Shown here: piece by piece, positions 1 to 12,546 of the stretch
Position numbering within the stretch: position 1 is the first letter of the stretch
Layout: each line of letters opens with the position of its first letter
From: Allodiplogaster sudhausi
Taxonomy: Eukaryota > Nematoda > Chromadorea > Rhabditida > Diplogasteridae
NCBI GenBank assembly: GCA_945643635.1
Contig: CALZFC010000031.1
Span: 510,001-574,000, forward strand
Length of the DNA: 64,000 bases
Reading direction: 5' to 3'
The notes under the pieces: generated by a model
Told to the model about the DNA's origin: nothing
Seen by the model: the letters and a program-made list of their open reading frames with translations, nothing else
Databases searched by the model: none
Program-made: the position numbers and the translations under genes

Positions 1-514
1 CACCTATCGAGAAGAAAAGAAATCACGTTGTTTTGTTACAATTACAATAGAAATTTGCCTCATCAAGTTGGATATTAATTGCCACAAGTTTTGTTTGAGT
101 TTAGTTGTCTACAGCCTCAAATGCTGAATGGAAAACTTCAAACGCGGAGTAAATAAAGGTATTTGATAGATATTCAGCCGAGAAATCAGCAATATCACGT
201 CATGAAGCAGAAGAGAGATTCGGAAAATTTGAAGACATGGCGAATTCGTGAAAGAGGAAGCGGGCGAGAGGGTTAAAGAATGCTTAGAAAGATATGAACA
301 AAAGGAATGTAGTCTGTGAGTAAGTTGCATGAATAGAAGAGAAGGAGAGAAAGAGAAGTGTCAGTCTTCATGCGTTCACTGCACTCCTGGCTGCTCTCGT
401 GGCTCGCGAGGACATCCGCGGGGGTTTCGTGGTGTGGAAGCAATCGTAGAGGTCGAAGCGGTCGATGAATGCGTTCAGCTTTCCGATTCGGTCACCGAAG
501 ACGCCTTTCTTCAT

Positions 515-632
515 CTACAGTTGAAGAGAGAGAAAGAGAGAGAGAACGGAGAGAGAGACAGAAAGAGAGAGAGGAAGATAGAGAGAGAGAGAGAGAAAGA
601 GAGAGAGAGGAAGAGAGAGAGAGAGAGAGAGC
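515..632 (+). repeat. (GA)n tract at esterase 3' end
   Basis: GA-rich run immediately past the esterase stop codon (minus gene), reading (TC)n in the transcript. Related tracts in the gene's introns lie at 1060-1112, 3425-3525 and 3925-3965, and upstream at 4355-4430. Confidence 0.9.
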
Positions 633-638
633 GATGAC

Positions 639-3600
639 TTAAATGTCTGTAAAAAAATAGGGTACCAGCGGCTTCTCGGAGAGTGCCATGACCCAATAGG
701 GATCTTCGATGTCTCCATCATGACCGATCTGACCATTCCGCATCCTCTGCGGCACGGCCTCCCACTCGCCCGTAATCTCCCGTGACTTCTCGCAGTTGGG
801 GTTCCTTAACATTTTGAAGATCCCAAGATCCATAAACTATTCCTTCCAGAAGAAAGAAATGAAGAGCTGCCTTACCCTGTCTTGATAAAGTTGGTAGCCA
901 ACTGCGGCAGAAGATCGGCCATGAAATGGTCGGCAGACGACCATGGAAGGGGAGAGTAGAAATAGTTGCAGTTAAAGAGATAGATCAAGTCTGAGCCATG
1001 CGTCCCGGCTCAAAGGATTTCACTTTCACTCAGTTTATGTGACGTTCTTTCTATTTTTAGGTGAGAGAGAGAGTGGAGAGAGAGTACATAGCGAGAGAGA
1101 GGAGAGAGAGGGAGAAAGGCAGCTCACCAATATACGGCATCATCACAGAGACGAAGCCGAAGACTCGTGAAGAAGAATGCTCGAGGGAGAACATGTAAGT
1201 TGGAGAGGGCACAGAAGCAGAGTACTGCGCATATCGTTGCTGGGCGTAGTTGGCAACGATGTCGCTCAGCATCTGGCAGTGTTATCCCATTTATTCATGA
1301 ACTGATGTGCTCATTGGCAAAATTTTTTTGTTAATTAAAGTGATGAAAGACGAAAACGGACTCACCGTAACGCAGATCTGGTTGACATCCTCGCGAGCGT
1401 CTCCATACGTATCCTTGACGTATTCGGATACCTATAATTGGTTTCTTCCAGTCCTTTCTTAGAAAAATAAAAGGCAACAATTAAATTGTGGAGGTGATTT
1501 ATCAAAGAGACCTCCCTGAGGGAAGCGCGTCCCTGGGACTCCCTCGCGATGTCTCGCTCCATCTTACGAAGGAGCTTCTCGCCCGGCCGGATAAAACCAA
1601 TAGAGACTGCAAATACTTCTTATTAACGAACCGAATAATATTTAATGGTAAGAAAGAAAACAAAATAATTCGTAAATGGCAAAATGCGGAGAAAGATAAT
1701 TGAGGAGACAAGTAGAAATATAGAGTTGGAAGAAAGGGATAAAGCCATACTGAATAGCAGTGACTCCTCGACTCCTGCCCCGGCCAGAGTGGGAATGGGA
1801 GGAGCTCGTTCTCTGAGTTGGTCGAGAGAGGCCGGCAGGAAGTCTCCGTCCACGTACGGTGCAAGAGGAAGGCGGCAGTTCTCGAAGACCTCACGGTTCC
1901 CTACCATCGTGCTCGCAAACCTAACAAAAACATTTATTTTGAAGAAGAAAAAAACTACAATACTCAACTGAAACCAACAAAGTGTGAGTGCATAAACAAA
2001 ATATACCTGTGTGCCGGAATGTCACGAAGAAAGTCGATCAGCGCCATGCTTTCTTCCAACTCGCTATCGAAATCTCAAGAGAATTTCTGACACAAATTCT
2101 TCTGCATTCATAATTGTTATGAAATGATTAAAAGTCGCAAAGGGGGTTGTACCGTCTTTATTATGATTCCATCCGAGTTTTTCTGCCTTGTGCCTCGAGT
2201 ACTCCACGATTCGGGATGGCTTTGCGATCGCCCAGTGGCAGAATGCATTTCCTTGAAAAATGAAAGCACTTTTCAGTTAACACAAAATGTACACATTATC
2301 TTGTTCATATTTTCTATTGAAAAGAAGAGAAAAGAAGAGAAAAGAATGAGAATGTCATTTGGCACTAACCTCCGAGCAAAATCTTTTGGCTGAAAAGGTG
2401 ATTTGAGTGAGGAGACAGCGAGAGAAGATCCGCAGAGATTGCTCCGGCACTGTGACCACAGACCTGAGAGATGCCATTATTGAGAGAGAGAAATAAAAGA
2501 GAGCGTCAGAGAAAAAAGAGAATGTATGTATGGAGAATGAAGAACAAAGAGAGCGAGAGTTAAAGATAATGAGTGAAAGATTAGATGACAGTAGATGTGC
2601 AGTGGAGAGTTGCATCGCCAACTTCTTCGACATACCGTAATCCTCTCTGGATCTCCCCCAAATGCGCTGATATTCTCACGAGTCCACTGCAGAGCCATCG
2701 TCTGATCCCAGAGGCCGAAGTTGCCCTGAAGTGGAGATTCTAAGACTTGATAGCCATAATAAAAGAAGGAAAAAGATGCCTTGCATGCTTCGTTGCCGAG
2801 AGATAGCCAGCCGAGGTAGCCGAGTCTGTACTGGATGGTCACTACGACTATTTCACGCGAGACGAATTGTCTGCAATCAGATATCTCGTCTTTTAGTGTC
2901 AAAACTGGTTAACTACATACATAGTAATGTATCATATTGTTCCGGTAAACCTCAATCGCTTTCTCTCTTTCTCTCTCCCTCGTTCACTCACTCATTCTCT
3001 ACCTTTCTTTCGTCACTCTTCCTCACTCTTTCTTTTCTATCCCTTTCTGCCTCTCCTTTTTTCTCTCTCTCTCATTCTCTCTGCCCTGTATACAAACTTG
3101 CAGATGTTGGCTGGTTGATACTTGGCAGCCGTATCCATGAGAAAGCCGCCGCCGTGGATGAAGAACATGACGGGGTATTTCTGGCAAAGAAGGAGATACG
3201 TGTTAATCAGTCCCGGACTGGAGAAGAGGGTCAGGGAGAAAGGAGATTGTTCTGGCTAATGTTAAGGGAGACCATTTCCGGTGTTCCACTCTTCTTCTCT
3301 TCAATCCAATTCTCATCTATTTAGCAGTGCAAGGAAATTCGATAAGGAAAAGCTGCGCTTGAGTGCATATAACAACTTCTAGATAAGTCTGAGTAAGCGC
3401 AGATTACTGGTTAGCATGAAAGAGATAGATAGACATAGAGACAATGAGAGAGATAGAGAAAGAGAGAGAGAGAGAGAGAATGAGAGAGAGAGAGGGGGAG
3501 AGGATAATGAGAGAGGGAGAGGAGAATGAGAGAAAAAGAATAAAGGAAGCGAGAACAGCAAAGAAGAAGCAAAGCGCACATTTGTATGCTCTTCCCACTC

Positions 3601-4967
3601 GGCACTAATAGCACTGAGTATTCATAATACTTGAATGGCGAGAGGCGTCAACAACACCTCAGTCATTGCGAGTGAAAGAAAGACGCAGAAGAATTTCCAT
3701 TTTACACTTCTGATGAAAATCTTCAAACAATCTATGGTGTCTTCTTATTTTAAGGGTTTTAGTCGGAGATAGCATAGTATCTAGTAAGACAAGGGAAGAG
3801 AACAGACCAGAAAGGAGTTGAATTACATCATGACTAATCGGAAGAGTGAAGGACGATGGTTCAAAGAGATCTAAAAGGTTGTACGAGTTTTGCTTTCTAG
3901 TTGAATGTGAGTGTTGAGAGAACGGAGAGAGAGTTAGCGAGAGAGAGAGAGAGACCAGTGAGAGAGAACACGAACATATCATATTTGTACATATTACGGT
4001 TGTTACACAAATGTACCTTTTGACTGTTGAATTGAGGGGCGAATACATTGAGAGTGAGACAGTCCTCGCTCATCTTGTTGGGAAGGAAGAGTAGATCCCA
4101 TGGTAGATCGACTTGCACTGCGCGGTCTCCGAACTCGCAGCAGTCCTTCACTCCACTCCACGCACGCGCTGGCACTGGCTTCTGCAATGGGTTTCCCTCT
4201 CAAGAAGTGAAGTGATATCATTAACTTCATTCATACATGTCACGTGTTTTTTTCAGTCAGGATTCGATTTCGAAACCGGGTGAAAGAAAACAAAGGTGTG
4301 GCGAATCAGTCCATTTCAAGATCACTCACTCGCTTGTTCTAGATCATTCCGCGGAGATTGAGAGAGCGAGAGAAAGAGAGAGAGAAAGAGGGAGAGTGAG
4401 AGAGAGAGAAAGAGAGAGAGAGGGAGAGAAAGGAATAATCGAGACAGGAGAAGGGAGACAGCAGAGAAGCAGAGAGCATGTCTCTTCAAAGTGTGCAACC
4501 CTTGCTAGAAATGCGCAACCCCAGACTACGAAATTCCTTTCTCAATCCAATTTCTCTCTCCTGTTCATTCTCTGCAGAAACCTCGAAAATAATTTCTCCA
4601 CACCCCGATATCTGGATGATTGGAAAAGGTTGCTAGAATGAAGGAGGTTCGATTCCAGTTTGTGCATTTTTGCTGCTTAAAATCATGTACATACATACGT
4701 ACATAAATGTATTTCCCTAGAAAATGTGCATGTACACTGAAGGTTAATCCACAAAAGAGCAGAGTTGTGATTGAGTGAAACCTTGAATCTCAGCTGCCCG
4801 ACTGGCGGCTCGGCGTACGGAATGCCCAAGAAGACTTCGCAGAGTCCGTCGCCGACGCGGAGTCCGAATCCTTTCACTGCTCCTTTCGTTGTCTCCACTC
4901 TCCGCCCCGACAACCTCGACTGAGCCCAGCCCATTCCAAGTCTCTTCTTCACCTTCTCTGCAACCAT
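639..4967 (-). CDS. Type-B carboxylesterase (cholinesterase-like)
   Basis: Alpha/beta-hydrolase esterase that hydrolyses carboxylic esters. Fourteen exons: 4967-4782, 4181-4017, 3180-3098, 2870-2780, 2725-2636, 2463-2370, 2251-2153, 2073-2007, 1920-1751, 1606-1512, 1431-1366, 1272-1128, 1008-876, 804-639. They total 1650 nt (549 aa), a normal family length. Visible landmarks in order are the [13 protein letters not shown]-terminal motif, [12 protein letters not shown], the oxyanion-hole [21 protein letters not shown], the nucleophile elbow GHSAG (GESAG is more usual), the acid residue in GVEESLLF and the histidine in [11 protein letters not shown], so the triad is intact. The chosen start (4967) gives no signal peptide, so the enzyme is either intracellular or an upstream signal exon is missed. 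The intron after 2780 needs a GC donor. Several introns hold (TC)n on the sense strand. The closest subgroup (detoxifying esterase, cholinesterase or other) cannot be told by eye. Confidence 0.9.
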
Positions 4968-5021
4968 TGCACTGCTTCATTCAAGAGTTGGAAACAGATG
5001 TCGAGAAAAGGTCAAAGTGTG

Positions 5022-5057
5022 ATTTGCATACCAAATCGGATCATTTTGCGCAGGCGC
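5022..5057. promoter_or_regulatory. Possible promoter elements upstream of the esterase
   Basis: About 55-90 bp upstream of the esterase start there is a perfect octamer (ATGCAAAT on the minus strand, 5022-5029) and an NRF1-like TGCGCAGGCGC at 5047-5057, one mismatch from the palindromic consensus. Both are short and could be chance; no TATA box is evident. Confidence 0.15.
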
Positions 5058-5059
5058 TT

Positions 5060-8000
5060 CGCAGAGACCATTGTTGGGCTGTGGAGGGGAGGAAGAGGGA
5101 GAACAGCCTTTCACTATGTGGCACACGTCAAGCTATGCTCCGTACAGAACAGGGCAGCTAGCACAACTCTCCTAGCACCTCCCACGTCTACTTTTAAGCA
5201 GAGTGAGAGAGAGAGGAGGGAATTGGTGGGAGAGGAGAGAGAATGCTAAACTTGTGGCGAGAGCACAAGTGGGCGGCATGCTGGCGAGAGAGTGAGAGTG
5301 AGCGAGAGAGAGGGAGAGAGGGAGAGTGCGAGAGAAGAGAATGTGCCAGAATGGTCATCGAGATCAAACGATTCGTCAGAAAAGAAGAAAGAAATGAGAG
5401 ATCCCATTTCGGAAAAGTGTTCGGTTGTAGTCTGTGTGAACAGGAGAAGAATCTCTGAATCACTTATTCCACTACAACTTTGGTCTGCTTCGTTTTTCGG
5501 TTGTTCATCGAAAGATTGTTGGAATCGGAACGATCTGGAGTTCATAGACATTGATTCAAAATGGTATGAATGAAGAACAGAGAACTGAAGAGAGAGTTCG
5601 ATGAGAGAAAGAGGGGAAAATACTTGTGCTGAGTGAGAGTGGGAAAGGGGTGCACAGATGAACCTTTTATCGCAGTTGTACTGTTATAACATTCGTTCAT
5701 GGATAGAAGAGAAGAGTTGCCACAATCGAAAGGAAAGTGCCGTCGTTCCACTTGAGTTCCATCACTCAAGAGAGCACAAACATTTCACAAGACCTCTTTA
5801 ATCTAATGGATGTTCCATCATCATCTGCACTGAGTTTCCAACTAGATTGCACTATTTCTTTATCTACTTGAACACATATTTTGAAATTGAAAGATTGCAA
5901 AATGATTTTGAAGTTTTGCAAGAGTTGTGAAATGGGCGAAGAGATGAGCACAAATGATGAGGACAAGGAAGTAGAATGAGTAGGAAAGTACAAACACTGC
6001 CCTCAAATTGCCCAGTTAAACTGGAAACGTTCAAGACATCCTTTTTGCGCATCACAGCACAACCTTGCATAAACTCTAATGATGAGAAGTGTGGCTCTGA
6101 TGAAGAGAGACACGGGAAAGCTGGGAAACATCTCAACCTTTGTACATTAGTGTCTGATTAAGAAAAGTAACGCATACCAACTCGTTCGGAGAGTTCTTTC
6201 GGCCAGCATTTTGGACTTGAAGGTTTTTGGAGTCACGACAAAAATAATGATCAGCCCTCTCTCCATCACATCATTGTTCACGAGCATTGTCGAAAAGGAA
6301 CTGATGACTGAGGAATAAGAAAAGACAGCCCATCTGATCCCGGAGTGGACGACGACTACCCTCTCCCTTCCCTTCGCTCTTATCACTGACAAAGGGAAGG
6401 TGGGTGAAGACGGAAACAGTACATGCTATTTGCATTTTCACACCGTTGTACTATTCGAATCATGAAAACACTCAGGCAGAACAAGGAGCTTTATCTATTT
6501 TGCGATTTCTTATTTTCCTCTCTCACAAAAATTATGCTTTTGAAAAAGAGAGAGAGAGAGAAAGAGAGAGAACAATCTGCGTCTGTCTCTTTAAAATTCA
6601 GCCTGGCGAAGGCAAAAAAAACAAAATGGAGGAAAAGTCTCGTGAGAACTGAGAATTGTCTAGTCTATTCTTACAACGCCAATATACCCCAAGAGTCCTT
6701 TGCCGTGCATAGTCTACCGCTGTTGAATATTTTCCCTAGCCAACCTCTCTCTCTCCTTCTCTCTCCTTTTCTCTCCTATGTCCTCTCTCATTCCCTTCTT
6801 TTTCTCCCTGTTTCTCTTTCTCACACTTCTTTCTGGCTCTTTTTATCCACAGCTCACGCATGCGTCTATTATCAGCTCAAAAAGTCTTGTTTTTGTCAAG
6901 ACGTCAGTCACACGATCACTGAGTTTTATTGCAAGAGAGTGAAAGATGTAAGGTGGACATTCCTCTTCCTGGCATGGCTTGCCTTTCCCTCGCCCACGTG
7001 TCTGTTATCAGACATCAACAGAATTCTAACCGTCAGAGCGAGATGGACACTTCTCTCGCAGCTTCTCTTTGTGAGTGGACAGACTCCTCCAGGGAAGACC
7101 CTTCTAAACAGAGACATTTCAATTCTTTCATAAACAACTATGTATGTATGTATATATATGAATATATATAGAAAATTTAACACGTGCAATGAAACGAAAG
7201 AAGAAACTCAGGATTCGTTTCCATCCGATTTCGCGAAGTCTGCTGGAGTCCATTTTTCGCCTCAAAAATTAGATGGGTATTTCAAACGAAGGCTTTCTTG
7301 ATAAGCAAGAGGAAAAGGAGACAAACGTGGTTCATGTAAAAGAGGGTTGTTTGATAAGGATTCCATGTACATAAGCTATCTTCCTTAACTTAGAAGTCAT
7401 AAACCGTTTGTCGTTTTGTGACTGGAGAGCAGGCTTAGCACCCTGCTCTTCAATGGATCCGCGCTGTTTTGGCCCTTGGCTATCACCTTTCCGAGGGCAG
7501 CTCACGTCTCCTCCCCCTTTTGCATCTCTTGTGGCAGGAGAGAAGCAGTGAGGATACAACTCTTTTCCTCTCTCTTTAGACTGTCTTTAGTATGGAAGCT
7601 TAGTAAGTTGTAAAGGAAAGCTTAGACAGCGTCGATAAGAAGAGTTGTCGCATTGGTGTGATCGTCTACCGAGGATGAAGAGTCTGCGAGTAAAGAAGAT
7701 GGCAAATGTATTCTCTCTAACCTCTAAATCTGGACTATCATTCGCAAAAACAATCGTTTTGCGAATTGTCCTCCTCCCTCCTTCACTCCATTTCCTCTCA
7801 TTGTCAGACCTTCTCACCGCATTGTGTTTGCATTTTTCTGCATATCGTCAATGGAGAGGGTGGGACACGGTAAATTTCTCCGATTGTTTGTTACTCGCCA
7901 GCTCTCTCTCTTTCTCTGTTCTTCTCTCCCTGTATTTCTCTCTCTCAACTTCTGCCCTCTCATGTGTAGCATTCTTTGCGCTCTTCCACCCTCTTCCTTT

Positions 8001-8199
8001 CTCCTCCTCGTCTGATCCTTCGTCTTCTTCTCTGCCGTCTCTCGTTCTGACTCGCTCTCTCCTTCAGATTCTCTCTCTCCTATTTGCTCGAGTGACGTAA
8101 GCATCGGGTGCTGACCACTACTGCGTCACACGTGAAGAGAGAATGAAGAGAAAGAAAAGGAACTGAGCGCAAACTGTCTCGAGAAGAAGCCCCGAGGGC
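5060..8199. other. Intergenic spacer, no gene recognised
   Basis: The stretch between the esterase and the bHLH-PAS gene carries (GA)n around 5285-5340 and 6545-6570 and pyrimidine-rich patches around 6745-6840 and 7900-8070. The open frames here are low-complexity or lack family resemblance and splice context. I see no conserved domain. Confidence 0.5.
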
Positions 8200-8523
8200 C
8201 TAAGGAGGGAATAGAGAGAAAGAGCATGGAGAAGAAGGAGAGTATGAAGAACGAGAGAAGAGGGACCGGGTCACGACATCGGAAGTGTCCTCTCCATTCC
8301 GGAGGTGCGGGCTGCGCGGGATGAGCTGCCCTGAGGAGGTTGCCATCCAAGCACCGCCACTCTTCCTCTCCTCTTCGCCTTCTTCCGTAGCCAGGTCAGC
8401 CTGAGACACCTTCGTGACCTCTCGGCCTTCTCCTTTCACGTCCCTGGAGATATCTGCTGGTGACCTCCAGAAGGAAGAGTCTGGGCGGGGCATCTCCAGG
8501 GCTCTATCCTGAACCATCTCCAA
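8200..8523 (-). CDS. Possible exon of an unknown protein
   Basis: An ATG-initiated frame of up to 107 codons whose first two thirds (8523 to about 8260) have mixed, charged composition rather than simple repeat, including DRALEMPRPDSSFW and DADLATEEG-like acidic stretches. The last third degenerates into Ser/Pro/Leu-rich sequence read from pyrimidine repeats, so a real exon would end before that. No partner exons could be joined and no family is recognised. It lies upstream of, and divergent from, the bHLH-PAS gene. It could equally be a chance frame. Confidence 0.2.
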   Translation of the reverse strand: MEMVQDRALEMPRPDSSFWRSPADISRDVKGEGREVTKVSQADLATEEGEEERKSGGAWMATSSGQLIPRSPHLRNGEDTSDVVTRSLFSRSSYSPSSPCSFSLFPP

Positions 8524-8747
8524 TTCTCAACCCCTTTCTTTTTTTTTACAATCCTTCCTTGTCTGCTTTGGAGAACAGCTAGCGTTTTCAGAGTGGCTTT
8601 AATACGCTTCGAATTGTTCGTCTAGTGTAGTCATCATCAAGTTATAATTATTTGATTTTCCACCCTATCATCGTTTCCATGATGAATTCATTCAAGATCG
8701 TAAGATTGTTAGAGTTTATTGTTAGATGCAAGGAAACTGGTATATTC

Positions 8748-11252
8748 ATGATCAGATCAACTCGCGGCGCCTCAAAACAACGACGAGATCTGATCAACGT
8801 GGAGATCCAGAAAGTACGCGAGCTTCTTCCCCTCTCCGATGCCATGAAAGAGAGACTCTTCCAACTCCAGGTTTTTGAAATTCAATGATTTCGTTTCATC
8901 TGGGGATATATGTATGTATGTACCTTTGCTTATTTGAATTGATATTACGTATGTGCATATATACATTAAACATATGCAAATGTATCTCCATATATAAAAA
9001 ATATTCTTCATCCCTTGACTCCGTTCCACGCTCTGGAATACTTGAGGTGATGTCACTCGCCTGTGTGTACATTCGCAAGGAGCGATACAAAGAGACAAGT
9101 TAGCTAAAGACAATCAATATGCTGCTATCTTTGACTAATTTATATCTACTTTCTAAACTCTTGATTGTCTAATTGTAATGATATAATTTTTCAGTTTTGC
9201 GTGATCAATTGCGCCAGTCGTCCTCAGCTGTGCCCCTCAGCTCCTCTTCAATGTCTCCCTCCTCCACCGAGTCATCCAATGCCCTTCGATGTTTCTTCAT
9301 TCTCGTCTCTGAAGACGGTCGTCTCCTCTATCTCTCTGAGAACACCTCCGACTTCCTCGGACATTCTGTTGTCAGATACTTTGCCTTTAGTTTTGCTACA
9401 CTCCTTCAGTTTACATGAAAATGAATGAATAATTAAGGAAGAGATCGTGTGCCAAGGCGATTCTCTCTTTGATATTCTGGACCCGCGCGATGAGCCAGAA
9501 GTTAAGAAACATCTCCACCGGCTGAAGCAGAAGCCCAGCGAAAGAGCATTTATTACTAGGCTCAGCCTTTCTCGCAATGCGAAGAGACACTTCCACTTTG
9601 ATAGGGTTTGCACTCTTTTCTCTTCCCATTTTCATTCCTACTCTTTAAAAATGAGAGAAGGGGCAAATTCAGCAGTTCATTATTTGTTATGTGATGATGT
9701 TCCTTCTCCATCCATTTTTATTGTCGTCGTTTGCCATTTCTAACATTCCGGCCCCACAGAGGATAGGATAACGAATTCCCTCAGAAAAACAGCGAAGCGA
9801 AACCAAAATCCAAGGCAGCTCTTTTCAGTTTTGTCCGTCCTTTCACTTAAATTGGGTATGAATGAGCAGGCTGGGCAGAATAGAAAGTATGAGAAGTATG
9901 GTTGACGCCTGCTTAGTTCTGGCTGGTGCTCGGCCGTTCTGCTCCTCTTCTCTGGAACGGCGACAGTGTCCTGGCCGCGTCAGTTTCTCCGCTTCTCAAC
10001 GGCGAGAACGTCTCTTCGGTCGCCGCAGGAAATCCCGACGTCACTGCTTCTGCTCTCCTCGCTGACCTCCGATTCGTCGATGTCGATGGGCTGTCAGTTC
10101 TCTCTGTTAGGTCTTTGCGAGTTTTTGTGCAGATATGAGCAGCGGATTTAAGAACAACTTTCTCTTCAATACTTACTTTTTCCGAAATGAGAAGCAGGAA
10201 TTCCTTTGCTTGCAGGCTGTGCCAGCATCTCTCTCTCCCTCGCTGCGAGTTGCTCAGTCGCTCTCTCTACGGACTCGTCCATCCAGGAGATGTCGTCGAA
10301 CTGCAGAAGAAGCATGCTCAATGTCAATTGCTCTCTTTCATCTACCTCATAAATGGATGACTTCTGCAGTGTGCGAGTCGTTGGAGGAGAGATTCTGGTG
10401 TCTTTGTCTGCTGAGGCTGGAGAGGGCGGATGGCTCCTTTGTCTCTGCACACACTCTCCTCACTACTCGGGGAAGCCAGAGGCAGTCTCTGCACGGAGAT
10501 CAACGGTCACCGAGACCTGCCATCTATGCCACTTTCCAGATTGTCACGTTCGTTTAAGCATTCACCCTCGCAATTATTGTTCTCTTATTTATTTATTCAT
10601 TCGTGGGTTGAATGCATGTAGCTGTAAATATTCATAAGTTTGATTTAAACCTCATTTTTGTTTTTAAAGAGGACACAATGTTGGCAGCTTAATTAAATTC
10701 ATCTTCGCCATTTCCAGTTCCGTAGAGGCGGCAGCTCTCCGTTCGTCTCACTTTCTCTACACCCAACGGCCAACTCGATCGCCCTCTCAGCTGCCCCTGG
10801 AGAGACCGATCTCGCCCTCTTCTCCTCCCTTCCACTTCTCCTCCCTCCCGAATTCTGCTCCTCTTCTTCTTCCTTTCCTTTCTAATCCTCCCCCTCGCCC
10901 TCAAGTCCACCATTCTGAACAGATCAACGTGGAGATTCCCTGGAAGTCCTCTCTTTCTCTGCCGTCCTCTACTCTCTTCACTCCTGAGCATTCCTCTCCC
11001 GAGTCTGCCGCTTCCTTCGTCTCTCCGCCTTCTTGTCTCTCTCACCTCCCCGCCGGGAGAGTTCAGCCTCCTCTCCCGGAATTGGGTGGTCAATTGGATG
11101 ACTTCTTCAAGCAAGTAGAGTACTCCTCGACGTCCTCAGTCTGCTCCTCTTCTCCTCCCCCTCCCCACCCACTCCCTCTTCCACCTGGTTTCCATCTACC
11201 TCTTCTGGCCTTCCAAGAACCCCCTCCCTCCATCACTCTCAACTCCACCTGA
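8748..11252 (+). CDS. NPAS4/dysfusion-like bHLH-PAS transcription factor
   Basis: Nuclear DNA-binding factor expected to dimerise with an ARNT/Tango-class partner. Eight exons: 8748-8870, 9047-9098, 9195-9370, 9438-9605, 9917-10110, 10216-10322, 10370-10547, 10718-11252; 1533 nt, 510 aa. The protein opens with RSTRGASKQRRDLIN, the basic region typical of NPAS4 and Drosophila dysfusion, followed by the helix-loop-helix ending in MSLACVYIRK. PAS-A follows (about residues 85-180; GRLLYLSE, FLGHSV, QGDSLFDILDP). PAS-B spans about 225-330 (LLSRSLYGLVHPGDV, ADGSFVSAHTL). The last exon is a Ser/Pro-rich tail with LDDFFKQVEY near the C terminus, plausibly an activation domain. The start at 8748 matches the short N terminus of NPAS4; the frame stays open further upstream, so an earlier Met is possible. 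Dysfusion versus NPAS4 are the same orthology group; the nematode member is cky-1. Confidence 0.9.
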
Positions 11253-12546
11253 TTCATCCGCGTCTTCTCTTCACTATGAATTTATTGCACTTCTTCTCTT
11301 ACTGGCGTCATGTAAGACTTTTGAAGAGTCGTCTATTATTAAGAGAGTGCCCAATTGCTAGGTTAAGAGGCATAAGCTGTGGTGCAAACTCAGAAAGGGT
11401 GCGACTCTAATAAGATGACTCTCTCAACGTTGCCCTTGTCTTTCTAGTATACAATGACGCAAATGTCTAATTAACTGGAGTGTTTCCCACTGATTTTGCC
11501 TTCTCGTCACTTTTCACCATTACAATCATTTTTTTCTCGAGCTTAGACATTCTGAAGTGTGTGTATTTAGGAAGGATCTTGCCTTGTTTCATCAGTTCAT
11601 TTTTCTATGGAATGCGCATTAATATTCTAACCGGTATTTATTCCTGACGTCTTTCATCATTTACTACCTGTGATATGTTTCGTGCAAGTCTTTCGCAATT
11701 TGGCCCATCACATTTACTTTTTCTCACTTTTTTCAGCAACAGTGATTCATCAAGAACAGTGCGGGTCAATTTCTACTTTCAATATACATACATACATACA
11801 TGCATATGTATGAGAATATAATAATTGGTATCCATATTTGCTGATATTTCTTTAAACCGATAAAACTATATCATGTTCAATCTTACACTCGACAAATGCA
11901 GACGATGCAGATATGGCGGATTCATCATAACAAATATATTTCTTTCCAAATATCATTCAAAACAAGAACTTCCATTTCATCCGAAGTTAGACGAGAGTGA
12001 GTATGAAAAATAATATCCAGCTGAAAAAGGCAACCTGTTGTTGCAAATTGGTGGGTTTTTAGCTTGTTTATCTTGTTTTTCAACAGTTGTGAGAATGCAG
12101 GTGGCCATGTCTGCAAGTTCTCACGTGCTACATTCAGAAGAAACTCATGTCTAATTCGTTTGTTAAAGGGGTTTTAGAGATGAATTCATTGAGGCCTTCC
12201 TGTCCTTAGCGAAAAAATATGTTTTTAACAGAACCCGAAAAATGCAAAATTGAAAAAATATATTTTTGTAACTGAACGGAAAAATGGGATATTTGCACTG
12301 TTTCCAAATATTTTCTCTAGTATTATGCAAAAAATTTTCTAAAAATATATATATTATTATGATGAGATAGTGGTAGATATGTATGTCCGAGAAGATACAT
12401 AAGGGATCTTCAGCATGAAAACGCAAGAGTGACTCCACGGAGCAAAGCAGACATTGCTGTCTCGAATTCCTCGATTATCTTCACGGAAGAAGAGTCGGCA
12501 GAAGACGAGATTCGCTGCGAATTCAGAAGATAGTTATATTGAAACA
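11253..12546. other. Spacer between convergent genes, no gene recognised
   Basis: A/T-rich sequence holding the 3' ends of the bHLH-PAS gene (plus) and the small secreted protein gene (minus). A short CATA/TATG repeat cluster sits at about 11784-11812. Open frames at 11925-12116 and 12163-12438 (minus) are A/T-driven with no recognisable features. Confidence 0.5.

Noticed and set aside
329..637. 102-codon plus-strand frame ending in Glu/Arg repeats
   Set aside because: Antisense to the last esterase exon for a short stretch and otherwise a translation of (GA)n.
990..1000. Acceptor GGCTCAG for the esterase exon at 990
   Set aside because: It keeps the frame but drops the catalytic His; the acceptor at 1009 restores GTHGSDL and the normal family alignment.
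4646..4656. GGTTCGATTCC, a perfect tRNA B-box-like element
   Set aside because: No T-stem pairing beyond two base pairs, no A box about 40 nt upstream and no acceptor stem; not a tRNA gene.
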